From assembly GCF_040219215.1 (NCBI RefSeq), contig NZ_JAVJSX010000008.1, positions 558,001 through 622,000 on the forward strand: a stretch of 64,000 nt of DNA. Reading direction: 5' to 3'. A model generated the notes under the pieces. The model was not told the origin of the DNA. It saw only the letters and a program-made list of their open reading frames with translations, and ran no database searches. This document shows, piece by piece, positions 46,208 through 54,406 of this stretch (its first letter is position 1; each line of letters begins with the position of its first letter). This stretch comes from Thalassobaculum_A sp040219215 (lineage in GTDB: Bacteria > Pseudomonadota > Alphaproteobacteria > Thalassobaculales > Thalassobaculaceae). The translations under genes and the position numbers were made by a program.

Positions 46208-47938
46208 ATGAAAGCAGCAATAATATCGTTGGCGGAGGTTCATTCGCGCGCGCAGAAGGATGTGCTGTCTGGTCAACTAGACCGTGCCCGTGCACTGCTC
46301 TATTCCACCCTTCGCGTTTGTCCGCAAGACATTCCAACGAAGGTCCTTCTGGCGCAGATTGAACTCGCAGTTGGACGCGCGGAGAGCTGCCTGAAGCTTC
46401 TCGAGTCGTTTCCGGTTAAAAAAAGCCCGCAGGCCGGGCTGCATGCCTTGTACGGCGAAGCACTACTGCATCGTAACCGGATGTCAGAAGCATTTGTGTC
46501 ATTCCGCCGAGCGTTGTGCCTTGCTCCATCGCGTCAGGCAACGTGGCAAACGATGATGCGCGATCTAGAGCCACTGGTTCCTCACGCGGCTCGGCGTCAG
46601 ATGGGACGATCGGCCGCATATGTCATTCCGTTTAGCGCTCTGGCGATGGCTCGGCGATCCGGCTTCGCTCTAAGCGTCCACGATCTCGAAATGGCGCAGC
46701 GCCTTAGCCGAATGGCCTGTGTTGCGGGGCCGTCGGAGGTTGCCGCCGCTCGCGCGTTTGTTGCGACAGAACATGCGATCGAGTTCCCTTCCGGTACCGC
46801 GAAGTGGGGGCTGCGTTCGCGGATTTTGGTGCCGGACGGGTTCTACTTGTCGTACGAAATTGCTCAGCGCCTGATGACAGACGGCCGGTCCGCTGACGCG
46901 CGCGCCCTGCTTTGCCGGTCGAGGCTGGCCACTTTACCCATTGCGGCAGCCCGGTTTGCTGCTGAATCCCGTGTGCGCCGTTCCGGACGCGAACTTGGTA
47001 ATGCAACCCGAGCTGGTCGGCGAGGTTCAATCGTCGATCCTTCAGATCCGATTAGCTTGATCGAGTTGTCTGAGGCTCACGTTGTCGCCGACGAATACAG
47101 GTCGGCCTTGCGGACGACTCGGTGGATTGAGTGTTTCGGCGGCGATTCCAGCTATCCCTATGTGAGGCGTTGGGCAAGAGATCGACGCTCGCAGAACTTT
47201 GGAGCGATTCTGTACTATCGACGCGTCGTTAAATCGTTGTCGCTTGATCGTCCGAGAGATCGGTTGATCGCGGCCGGATTGCTTTGTGATGGTGTCGGAT
47301 ACCGGCACAGATTAACGGTGACGCCTGAAGTGTCCACGTTCGACCTCGCGCCACCGCTTGTCAACTCGCCGGTGGGGCATCCGCGGTTCAACGATCGCCT
47401 TGGGGACCTGATTTTCGAAAGACTGGGGCCTCTTGCCGGCGAGCAGGTTGCGGATATCGGCGGTGCGGACGGGTACTTTGCGTTCCGAGCTGCTGAGAAT
47501 GGTGCGCGCTCCGTCATCCTTGATCCCAGTCCGTTGTTTCTGGAACGAGCGCGGCTTTTTCGAACACTTTTGAACCTTGAGGACAGGGTTCGTATCGTGC
47601 CCGGAGTTCTTGATGGCGCCCATGCTGATGTCGTCGAGCCATGCTCAATCTGGCTCATGCTCGGGTTGATCTATCACCTTGGGAATGTGATTGAGGGGCT
47701 TCGCCTAGCCACTGCGAGGCCTCGGATTCTGGTGATTGAATATGCGGGAACTGATGACAACTGGTCGGACGATGACGCGCGGCTTCACAAGGACAACCAG
47801 CCGGTTTCCCGGCCGTGGCTCGCCGGCTTTCTCGACCGGGCGGGCTATACGATCGAGCAAGTACCCGAATGGGCTGAGTTCGTAGCAGATCAACCAAGAG
47901 CAGCGAATCGCCGTCTACTGATCGCACGGCCAAGCTGA
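46208..47938 (+). CDS. TPR-like N-terminus fused to a CmoB-like methyltransferase
   Basis: A 576-residue protein. Residues 1-320 are helical with degenerate TPR-like repeats (for example SGQLDRARALLYSTLRVCP and NRMSEAFVSFRRALCLAP). From about 390 a class I methyltransferase follows whose motif EQVADIGGADGYFAFRAAENGA, then VILDPSPLFLERARLF and LMLGLIYHLGN, resembles the CmoB catalytic domain (VADIGCGNGYY, IDPS-LFL, GVLYH). CmoB transfers carboxymethyl from Cx-SAM to U34 of tRNA; here the tRNA-binding N-terminal domain of CmoB is replaced by TPR-like helices, so the target is probably a protein or other molecule. Its G+C is below the window average. Coupled with the CmoA-like gene upstream. Confidence 0.65.
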   Translation: MKAAIISLAEVHSRAQKDVLSGQLDRARALLYSTLRVCPQDIPTKVLLAQIELAVGRAESCLKLLESFPVKKSPQAGLHALYGEALLHRNRMSEAFVSFRRALCLAPSRQATWQTMMRDLEPLVPHAARRQMGRSAAYVIPFSALAMARRSGFALSVHDLEMAQRLSRMACVAGPSEVAAARAFVATEHAIEFPSGTAKWGLRSRILVPDGFYLSYEIAQRLMTDGRSADARALLCRSRLATLPIAAARFAAESRVRRSGRELGNATRAGRRGSIVDPSDPISLIELSEAHVVADEYRSALRTTRWIECFGGDSSYPYVRRWARDRRSQNFGAILYYRRVVKSLSLDRPRDRLIAAGLLCDGVGYRHRLTVTPEVSTFDLAPPLVNSPVGHPRFNDRLGDLIFERLGPLAGEQVADIGGADGYFAFRAAENGARSVILDPSPLFLERARLFRTLLNLEDRVRIVPGVLDGAHADVVEPCSIWLMLGLIYHLGNVIEGLRLATARPRILVIEYAGTDDNWSDDDARLHKDNQPVSRPWLAGFLDRAGYTIEQVPEWAEFVADQPRAANRRLLIARPS

Positions 47939-48067
47939 GATACAAGTGATTGCGAGATCTGGGTCCGGGAGCGTCAGCAATACGCACCAACAGCCCGTGT
48001 ACCGTGAACGGCGCGTTGACTCCCGCGACAGTCCGCGCCACCTGAGGGGCAGGAGGATTGCTGACGT

Positions 48068-48520
48068 ATGAACGCTGGAACCATGACCGCTGCCGCATCG
48101 TCGATCGCCCAGGAGCAGGACGACCTGATCGGGGAATTCGGATTCTTCGACGACTGGATGGAGCGCTACCAGTACCTGATCGACCTTGGCCGCAAGCTTC
48201 CCGAGTTTCCCGAGGAGTACCGGCGCGACGAGTTCAAGCTGAAGGGCTGCCAGTCGCAGGTCTGGCTGGTCGGGGAGAAGCGCGACGGCCGGCTGGTGTT
48301 CCACGCGATCAGCGACGCCGCGATCGTATCGGGCATCATCGCGGTGCTGCTGCGGGTCTACTCGAACCGGACGCCGGCCGAGATCGTGGCGACCGAGCCG
48401 AGTTTCATCGCCGAGATCGGGCTCGACGCCCATCTGTCGCCGACCCGCAAGAACGGCCTGGGCGCCATGCTCACGGCGATCAAGGGCCGGGCCCAGGCCG
48501 AGCTCGACGCGGCGGCTTGA
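48068..48520 (+). CDS. sufE: SufE-family cysteine desulfuration protein
   Basis: A 150-residue protein. The SufE fold shows FFDDWMERYQYLIDLGRKLPEFPEEYR, the sulfur-accepting Cys in KGCQSQVWLVGE, and a C-terminal GLDAHLSPTRKNGLGAML. It takes persulfide sulfur from a SufS-type desulfurase and passes it on for Fe-S cluster assembly. No suf operon is in the window. A GGAGG stands 11 bases ahead of the ATG; an ATG five codons further is an alternative start. It is followed by an IscU-like gene after 17 bases. Confidence 0.9.
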   Translation: MNAGTMTAAASSIAQEQDDLIGEFGFFDDWMERYQYLIDLGRKLPEFPEEYRRDEFKLKGCQSQVWLVGEKRDGRLVFHAISDAAIVSGIIAVLLRVYSNRTPAEIVATEPSFIAEIGLDAHLSPTRKNGLGAMLTAIKGRAQAELDAAA

Positions 48521-48537
48521 GGGGGGGAACGGCGGCG

Positions 48538-48972
48538 GTGACAGCCCTCGACGCCGTGTACCAGGACCGCCTGCTGGATCTGGCAGCGACCATTGCCCGC
48601 GACGGCCATGTGGTGCCCGTGCCGACGGCCACCGGCTCGGCCCACAGCCGGGCCTGCGGGTCGCGCATCAAGGTGCAGGTCGCGTTGGACGGTGAGCGGA
48701 TCATCGACTACGGACAGCAGGTCGACGCCTGCGCGCTCGGCAGCGCTGCGGCGTCGGTGGTCGGCGCCGCCGTGGTGGGCCTTTCGGTCGCCGAGGTCCG
48801 CCGCGCGGCGGCCGAGATGGAAGCGATGCTGACCAGGGGTGGCCCGCCGCCCGGCGGGGCGTTTGCCGACCTGGCGGCGCTGGAACCGGCGCGGTCCTTC
48901 ACCAACCGGCACGGCTCCATGCAGCTTGCCTTCCGGGCGCTGGAGAAGGCGTTCCGGAGCGTCGGTCTCTGA
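48538..48972 (+). CDS. IscU-like Fe-S scaffold homologue missing one cysteine
   Basis: A 144-residue protein with an IscU/NifU_N fold: SRACGSRIKVQVALDG (first Cys), VDACALGSAAASVV (second Cys) and SFTNRHGSMQLAFRALEKAF at the C-terminus. In IscU the last motif is HCS-L; here it reads HGS, so the third cluster ligand is absent. The start is GTG at 48538 preceded by GGGGGG. It sits right after sufE, implying a joint role in Fe-S or sulfur transfer, but as a cluster scaffold it may be degenerate or need another ligand. It ends four bases before the convergent oligopeptidase gene. Confidence 0.75.
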   Translation: MTALDAVYQDRLLDLAATIARDGHVVPVPTATGSAHSRACGSRIKVQVALDGERIIDYGQQVDACALGSAAASVVGAAVVGLSVAEVRRAAAEMEAMLTRGGPPPGGAFADLAALEPARSFTNRHGSMQLAFRALEKAFRSVGL

Positions 48973-48976
48973 GGCC

Positions 48977-50764
48977 TCAGGCCTTCGTCGCGGCTTCCAA
49001 CTCGTCGATCAGCGTTTCGATCAGCCCCAGGCCCTTGTCCCAGAACGCCGGGTCCGAGGCGTCGAGCCCGAATGGCGCCAGCAGGTCCTTGTGCCGCTTG
49101 GTGCCGCCGGCCTCCAGCATCTCCAGGTACTTATCGGCGAAGCCGGTTTCGGCGTCCTGGAACACCGCGTACAGCGAGTTCACCAGGCAGTCGCCGAAGG
49201 CGTAGGCGTAGACATAAAACGGCGAATGCACGAAGTGCGGTATGTACGACCAGAACGACTTGTAGCCGTCGTCGAAGCGGATTGCCGGACCCAGGCTCTC
49301 GGTCTGCACGTCCATCCAGATCTCGCCGAGCCGGTCGGGCGTAAGCTCCCCGGAGCGACGCTCATCGTGCACCCGGGTCTCGAAGGTGTGGAACGCGATC
49401 TGCCGGACCACGGTGTTCAGCATGTCCTCGACCTTGGAGGCCAGCATCACCCGGCGCCCCGCCGGGTCGGTGCGGGCTTTCAGCAGGGCCTGGAAGGTCA
49501 GCATCTCGCCGAACACGCTGGCGGTTTCAGCCAGGGTCAGCGGGGTGTCGCACATCAACTGGCCGTGGCGCCCGGCCAGCACCTGGTGCACGCCGTGCCC
49601 CAGTTCGTGGGCCAGGGTCATCACGTCGCGCGTCTTTCCCTGGTAGTTGAGCAGCAGGTAGGGGTGTGCGCTCGGCACCGTCGGGTGGGCGAACGCCCCG
49701 GACGCCTTGCCGGGCCGTGTCGGCGCGTCGATCCAGGCGTTGTCGAAGAACTTCTGTCCGACCTCGGCCAACTTCGGCGAGAAGCCGGCGTAGGCCTTCA
49801 GGACCGTATCGCGCGCCTCGGTCCACGGGATCTGGGCATCATCGTCTTCCGGCAGCGGGGCGTTGCGGTCCCAGTAGTCGAGCTGGTCGACCCCGAACCA
49901 CTTGGCCTTCAGCGCGTAGTAGCGGTGCGACAGCTTGCTGTATCGGCCACGCACGGCCGTCACCAGCGCCTCTACCACGTCGTCCTCGACCTGGTTGGCG
50001 ATGTTGCGGCTGGAGATCGGCTTGGCGTAGCGCCGCCACTTGTCCTCGATCTGCTTGTCCTTGGCGAGCGTGTTGGTCACCAGGGCGAACAGTCCGACAT
50101 TCTTGCCCAGCACCTCGGCCAGACTGTGCGCCGCCTTGCGCCGCATCGTGCCATCGCGGTGGCTCAGGCGGTCCAGCACCTGGGCGGTCGTCAGTTCCTC
50201 GCCGTCCAGCGTGAAGCGCAACCGTGCCATGGTCTCGTCGAACAGCCGGGTCCAGGCCGCGCGGCCGGCGACGTACTTCTCGTGCAGCAGCTTCTCGAGC
50301 TCATCCGACAGCTGGTGCGCGCGGTACGCCCGGGTATCGCGCAGCCAGGGCTGAAAGTGCGCCAGCTCCGGCGCCTTCAGCTTATCGGCAAGGTCGGCTT
50401 CCTCGATCCGGTTGATCTCGAGCCCGAAGAACAGCAACTCGGTGGAGATCGCGTTCACCCGCTCCTGCATCGACTGATAGAAGCGGCCGACCTGCGGGTC
50501 CGACATGTTGCCGGCATACATCAGGTTCGCAAACGACATCACCCGGCCGAGGATCTCGTCCATCTTCTCGTAGGCAGTGATCGCCCGGCCGAGATCGGTG
50601 CCCGACAGCCCTGCCACATGGCCGGCGTGCTTCTCGCGAAACGCCTTCGCGTCGGCCTCGCAGCGTTCCAGGTCGCGCGCCAGTTCAGGAGAGTCCGGGC
50701 CCGGATACAGGTCGGCGAGGTCCCATTGCGGCAGCGATCCAAGGTCGGTGGCGGTGTCGGCCAT
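48977..50764 (-). CDS. pepF: M3 family oligoendopeptidase F
   Basis: A 595-residue cytoplasmic zinc oligopeptidase. N-terminal helical domain with WDLADLYPGPDS and EKMDEILGRVMSFANLMYAGN, catalytic core with VMTLAHELGHGVHQVLAG (H-E-x-x-H, the third ligand Glu in LAETASVFGEML). It cleaves short peptides. ATG at 50764 is preferred for its AGG at fitting distance; an upstream frame to 50860 is possible. It is divergent from the acyl-CoA synthetase gene and almost abuts the scaffold gene at its 3' end. Confidence 0.9.
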   Translation of the reverse strand: MADTATDLGSLPQWDLADLYPGPDSPELARDLERCEADAKAFREKHAGHVAGLSGTDLGRAITAYEKMDEILGRVMSFANLMYAGNMSDPQVGRFYQSMQERVNAISTELLFFGLEINRIEEADLADKLKAPELAHFQPWLRDTRAYRAHQLSDELEKLLHEKYVAGRAAWTRLFDETMARLRFTLDGEELTTAQVLDRLSHRDGTMRRKAAHSLAEVLGKNVGLFALVTNTLAKDKQIEDKWRRYAKPISSRNIANQVEDDVVEALVTAVRGRYSKLSHRYYALKAKWFGVDQLDYWDRNAPLPEDDDAQIPWTEARDTVLKAYAGFSPKLAEVGQKFFDNAWIDAPTRPGKASGAFAHPTVPSAHPYLLLNYQGKTRDVMTLAHELGHGVHQVLAGRHGQLMCDTPLTLAETASVFGEMLTFQALLKARTDPAGRRVMLASKVEDMLNTVVRQIAFHTFETRVHDERRSGELTPDRLGEIWMDVQTESLGPAIRFDDGYKSFWSYIPHFVHSPFYVYAYAFGDCLVNSLYAVFQDAETGFADKYLEMLEAGGTKRHKDLLAPFGLDASDPAFWDKGLGLIETLIDELEAATKA

Positions 50765-50912
50765 GCGGTGCATCCTGGTCGGTGATCGGTGCGGGGTGTC
50801 CGGTTGGTGTGGAAACCGCGCCCAAGGCAGCGATATAACCATGGCACACCGGCGCGCCAAGCGCTCGGCCTACAATTAAGCGTCCCCCGGTCGGGCGCGC
50901 CAGGGAGGCTCC

Positions 50913-52706
50913 ATGGACTATGCGGCGGTTCCCAATCTGCCGACGATGTTCTTCGATCAGGCGAGACGGCTTGGAAGCCGGCCGTTCCTGTGGGCCAAGC
51001 GCGACAAGGTCTACCGATCGCAGAGCTACGCCGAAGTCGACGGCATCGTGCGCCGGCTGGCCAAGGGGCTGGTCGAACTCGGCATCAAGCCCGGCGACCG
51101 GGTGGTGATCGTCTCCGAGAATCGGCCGGAATGGGTGATCGCCGATCTGGCGGCGATGGCGATCGGCGCCATCACGGTGCCGGCCTACGTGACCAACACG
51201 GTCGATGACCACCTGTACATTCTCGACCACTCCGGCGCGGTTGCCGCGATCGTGTCGACCGGCAAGCTGGCCCGCCAGGTGATCCCGGCGGCCCGCAGTT
51301 CGGAAGTCTGCAACACCGTCGTCACCATGGAACCGCCAAGCGACCCGCACGCCGCCGAACTCGACCTCTACGGCTGGGACGCCGTGCTGGAGATGGGCGA
51401 CCGGGCCGAGCACGACGTCGAGGCGTTGGCCCGAGGCATCGGGCGGGATGACACCGCCTGTTTCATCTATACCTCCGGCACCGGCGGGCGGCCGAAGGGC
51501 GTGATGCTGTCGCACCGTTCGATCCTGGCGAACTGCGATGGCGCCCATGCGCTGCTGGAGACCATCGGCCTCGGCGATGAGGTGTTCCTGTCGCTGCTGC
51601 CGCTGTCGCACTCCTACGAGCACACCGCCGGCCTGTTCTTCCCGATCTCGATCGGCGCGCAGATCTACTACGCCGAGGGCCCCGACCAGTTGGCCGCCAA
51701 CCTGCAGGAGGTGCGACCGACGATCATGACGGCGGTGCCCCGGCTGTACGAGGTGCTGCACGACCGCATCCTGCGCGGCGTCGACCGCCAGGGCGGGCGC
51801 AAGGCAAAGCTGTTCCACGATGCGGTGCGGCTCGGCTGCAAGCGCTACGACGATCCGTCGAGCCTGACCCTGGGCGAGCGGCTGTACGACGGGCTGCTGT
51901 CAGTGCTGGTCCGGCGCAAGGTAGGGACCCGCTTCGGCGGCCGGCTGAAGGCGTTCGTATCGGGCGGCGCGGCGCTGAACCCGGATATCGGGCGGTTCTT
52001 CCTGGCGCTCAAGGTCAGCCTGCTGCAGGGCTATGGCCAGACCGAGGCGTCGCCGGTGGTCTCGGCCAATCCGCCGGGCGCGATCCAGATCCACACGGTC
52101 GGCCCACCGCTGCGCGGCGTCGAGGTGAGGATCGCCGAGGACGGCGAGATCCTGGTGCGCGGCGACCTGTTGATGAAGGGCTACTGGCGCGATCCGGAAA
52201 CCACGGCGGCGACCATCGTCGACGGCTGGCTTCACACCGGCGACATCGGGGTCATCCACCCGGACGGCTACCTGCAGATCACCGATCGCAAGAAGGACAT
52301 CATCGTCAACTCCGGCGGCGACAACATCTCGCCGGCGCGGCTGGAGAGCAAGCTGACCCTGGAATCAGAGATCCTCCAGGCGATGGTGTACGGCGACAAG
52401 CGCCCGTATCTGGTGGCCGTGGTGGTCCCGGAGGCGTCGTTCGTCGAGGAATGGGCGTCGCAGAACGGCCGCTCGGCCAACCTGGAGACGCTGTGCGACG
52501 ACGATGCGTTCCGCAAGGCGCTGGGGCAGGTCGTCGAACGGGTCAACGGCCAGCTCGCCCAGATCGAGAAGGTCCGGCGCTTCATCGTGGCCCGCGAACC
52601 GTTCACCACCGACAACGGCATGATGACGCCGACCCTGAAAATCCGCCGCCACAAGATCCGCGAGACCTATTGGGAGAAGCTCGACGGGCTGTACGGACGG
52701 GGATAG
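50913..52706 (+). CDS. Long-chain acyl-CoA synthetase, AMP-binding
   Basis: A 597-residue adenylate-forming enzyme. Core motifs: IYTSGTGGRPKGVMLSHRSIL (ATP loop), LPLSHSYEHTAG, LLQGYGQTEASPVVSANPP, and the hinge with TGDIGVIHPDGYLQITDRKKDIIVNSGGDNISP, typical of FadD15-like/bubblegum-type long-chain synthetases. It activates a fatty acid to acyl-CoA at the membrane. GGAGG stands four bases before the ATG. After the stop lies a broken fragment of another gene. Confidence 0.9.
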   Translation: MDYAAVPNLPTMFFDQARRLGSRPFLWAKRDKVYRSQSYAEVDGIVRRLAKGLVELGIKPGDRVVIVSENRPEWVIADLAAMAIGAITVPAYVTNTVDDHLYILDHSGAVAAIVSTGKLARQVIPAARSSEVCNTVVTMEPPSDPHAAELDLYGWDAVLEMGDRAEHDVEALARGIGRDDTACFIYTSGTGGRPKGVMLSHRSILANCDGAHALLETIGLGDEVFLSLLPLSHSYEHTAGLFFPISIGAQIYYAEGPDQLAANLQEVRPTIMTAVPRLYEVLHDRILRGVDRQGGRKAKLFHDAVRLGCKRYDDPSSLTLGERLYDGLLSVLVRRKVGTRFGGRLKAFVSGGAALNPDIGRFFLALKVSLLQGYGQTEASPVVSANPPGAIQIHTVGPPLRGVEVRIAEDGEILVRGDLLMKGYWRDPETTAATIVDGWLHTGDIGVIHPDGYLQITDRKKDIIVNSGGDNISPARLESKLTLESEILQAMVYGDKRPYLVAVVVPEASFVEEWASQNGRSANLETLCDDDAFRKALGQVVERVNGQLAQIEKVRRFIVAREPFTTDNGMMTPTLKIRRHKIRETYWEKLDGLYGRG

Positions 52707-52718
52707 GGCGCAGGCGTT

Positions 52719-52790
52719 GAACCGGCCGGCCGCCTGAAGACCCTCTACCACCGGGCCGCCGGGCCGAACGGCAACGTCGACAAGGCATCA
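52719..52790 (+). pseudogene. Fragment of an AhpD-like/carboxymuconolactone decarboxylase gene
   Basis: About 24 codons read EPAGRLKTLYHRAAGPNGNV-D-K-A, nearly identical to residues 12-34 of the intact protein at 53762 (EATGRLKTLYDRVVGPNGNV-D-N). DNA identity is also high over about 60 bases. It has no start codon and runs out at both sides. It is therefore a remnant of a paralogous copy, separated from the intact gene by the DUF4238 gene. Confidence 0.7.
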
Positions 52791-52834
52791 TCGCCGGTCG
52801 CCATACTTAGGACGAGCAGCGGGGAAGCAACTTC

Positions 52835-53707
52835 GTGTCAGATCCGGTCAACCACCACTGGCTTCCACAGTTTCTGATGCGCCCGTGGTGCGACGAGAAG
52901 GGGCTGGTGACGAGCTTCTACCGGCCGCATACCAAGGTGGTGGCGAACCGACGAAGCCCATCAGCACTGGGCTCGGAGGATCATCTCTACACCGTGGTCT
53001 CCGCCGCAAACCCCGACCCCTACTACTTCGAGAAGGAGGTGATGACGAGGGCGAGCGATACCCCCGGAGCTGTGATGCGGGACCGCCTCCTGAGCGGGGA
53101 CATACCTCTACCGGGCAGCTTGGCGCGGATGGAGTTCGTGCGATTCATGTTGTTCTTGTTCCTGCGGCGGCCCGACGTCATCAAGACGCAGAAAGCTGCC
53201 AGCGAGGACCAGATCTATGGCAAAGCCAGGAAGCTTGAGGAGGCGCTCAAGGATCTTGATCCGACCTACTACGAAAGGCATTTCGCCGAAAAAGTAGAGG
53301 CTACCAAAGGGACCGGCGAGTACATCGCGCTGCACGCGGCGCTGTCGGTCGTTGTGAAGCACGAGTTCGTGCCGATCATTGCTGCTCGGGAATGGCGTGT
53401 CCTCGATTTCTCAGGATCGCCACTCGATCTGATCATGGGCGATGGACCAGTGCAGATCTATACGCGGGGCGATCAGTTCGACCGGCTCGAAATGCCGCTG
53501 TCGCCTCGCCACCTTCTTATGGTCGGGAGCAATGAATTCTTCGCCCGGGATGTCACGATTCGTGAGACGTATCGGAAGAACCTAGCGGAGCGGTCCAATC
53601 GCACTCAGCTGAAACGGTCGCGGGTATTTGCAGTAGCGACCGGCCTTGGACCAGACGACTGTCACCGCAAGATGGCGGAGGCAGCTATGCCCAAGCGGAG
53701 GGCATGA
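52835..53707 (+). CDS. DUF4238 family protein
   Basis: A 290-residue soluble protein whose N-terminus, NHHWLPQFLMRPWCDEKGLV, is the characteristic HH-x-x-PQF-LR-W motif of DUF4238 proteins, a family of unknown function scattered in bacterial accessory DNA. A VVVKHEFVPIIAAREWRVLDFSGSPLDLIMGDGPV stretch in the middle and MPLSPRHLLMVG follow family pattern. The start is GTG at 52835, with GGGGAAG upstream. Composition is less G+C-rich than the flanks, and the gene lies between a broken paralogue fragment and the intact AhpD-like gene, so it was probably inserted there. Confidence 0.75.
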   Translation: MSDPVNHHWLPQFLMRPWCDEKGLVTSFYRPHTKVVANRRSPSALGSEDHLYTVVSAANPDPYYFEKEVMTRASDTPGAVMRDRLLSGDIPLPGSLARMEFVRFMLFLFLRRPDVIKTQKAASEDQIYGKARKLEEALKDLDPTYYERHFAEKVEATKGTGEYIALHAALSVVVKHEFVPIIAAREWRVLDFSGSPLDLIMGDGPVQIYTRGDQFDRLEMPLSPRHLLMVGSNEFFARDVTIRETYRKNLAERSNRTQLKRSRVFAVATGLGPDDCHRKMAEAAMPKRRA

Positions 53708-53761
53708 CGACTTTTACCGACCCGCCCTCAGTTTGACATGGGCTTAGATGGAGACCCCCGC

Positions 53762-54367
53762 ATGACCTGGATCAAGACCATCCCGTTCGAGGAAGCCACC
53801 GGGCGCCTCAAGACCCTCTACGACCGCGTCGTCGGGCCGAACGGCAACGTCGACAACATCATGATGGCGCATTCGCTGCGGCCGCATTCGATGGAGGGTC
53901 ACATGACCCTCTATAAATACGTGCTGCACCATTCCGGAAACCGGGTGCCCAAGCATTTCCTGGAGGCGCTCGGCGTGCTGGTCAGCCATCTGAACGGCTG
54001 CTCGTACTGCGTTGAGCATCATTTCCAGGGGCTGCGGCGGCTGCTGGGCGACGACGACCGCTCAAACGCCATCCGAGCCGCCTTCGAGGCGGGCGATCCG
54101 GCAGCGGCGTTCGACGCCAGGCACCAGGCCGCCGTGCGCTATGCCGAGCGGCTGACCCGCGATCCGTCCGGCATGACATCGGACACCGTCGAGGCGATGC
54201 GGGCCGCCGGCTGGGACGACGGCGAGATCCTGGAGATCAATCAGGTCGTCGCCTACTTCGCCTACGCCAACCGCACCGTGCTCGGCCTGGGGGTCAACAC
54301 CGACGGCGACGTTCTGGGGCTGTCGCCGGGCGCGAACGACGACCCCGACAACTGGAACCACGCCTGA
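53762..54367 (+). CDS. AhpD-like peroxidase-related protein (carboxymuconolactone decarboxylase family)
   Basis: A 201-residue helical protein. The catalytic pair is GCSYCVEHHFQGL (C-x-x-C plus His), preceded by SLRPHSMEGHMTLYKYVLHHSG and VPKHFLEALGVLVSHLN, as in peroxidase-related members of this family; a C-terminal segment with YAERLTRDP and DDGEILEINQVVAYFAYANR completes it. It likely reduces peroxides via thiols. Its 3' end holds a 17-base tandem repeat covering the stop codon. The ATG at 53762 follows a GGAG. Confidence 0.85.
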   Translation: MTWIKTIPFEEATGRLKTLYDRVVGPNGNVDNIMMAHSLRPHSMEGHMTLYKYVLHHSGNRVPKHFLEALGVLVSHLNGCSYCVEHHFQGLRRLLGDDDRSNAIRAAFEAGDPAAAFDARHQAAVRYAERLTRDPSGMTSDTVEAMRAAGWDDGEILEINQVVAYFAYANRTVLGLGVNTDGDVLGLSPGANDDPDNWNHA

Positions 54368-54383
54368 ACTGGAACCACGCCTG
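54350..54383 (+). repeat. 17-base tandem repeat over the stop codon
   Basis: AACTGGAACCACGCCTG occurs twice in perfect tandem, 54350-54366 and 54367-54383. The first copy encodes the last residues NWNHA and the stop. The second is untranslated. A recent slippage or recombination duplication is likely. Confidence 0.85.
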
Positions 54384-54389
54384 AGTGGT

Positions 54390-54406
54390 CGTAGCCGGCC
54401 GCTACG
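54390..54406. terminator. Short hairpin between convergent genes
   Basis: CGTAGC and GCTACG pair around CGGCC, overlapping the stop codon of the hisC-like gene. No T tract follows on either strand, so it is at best a weak bidirectional terminator. Confidence 0.35.
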
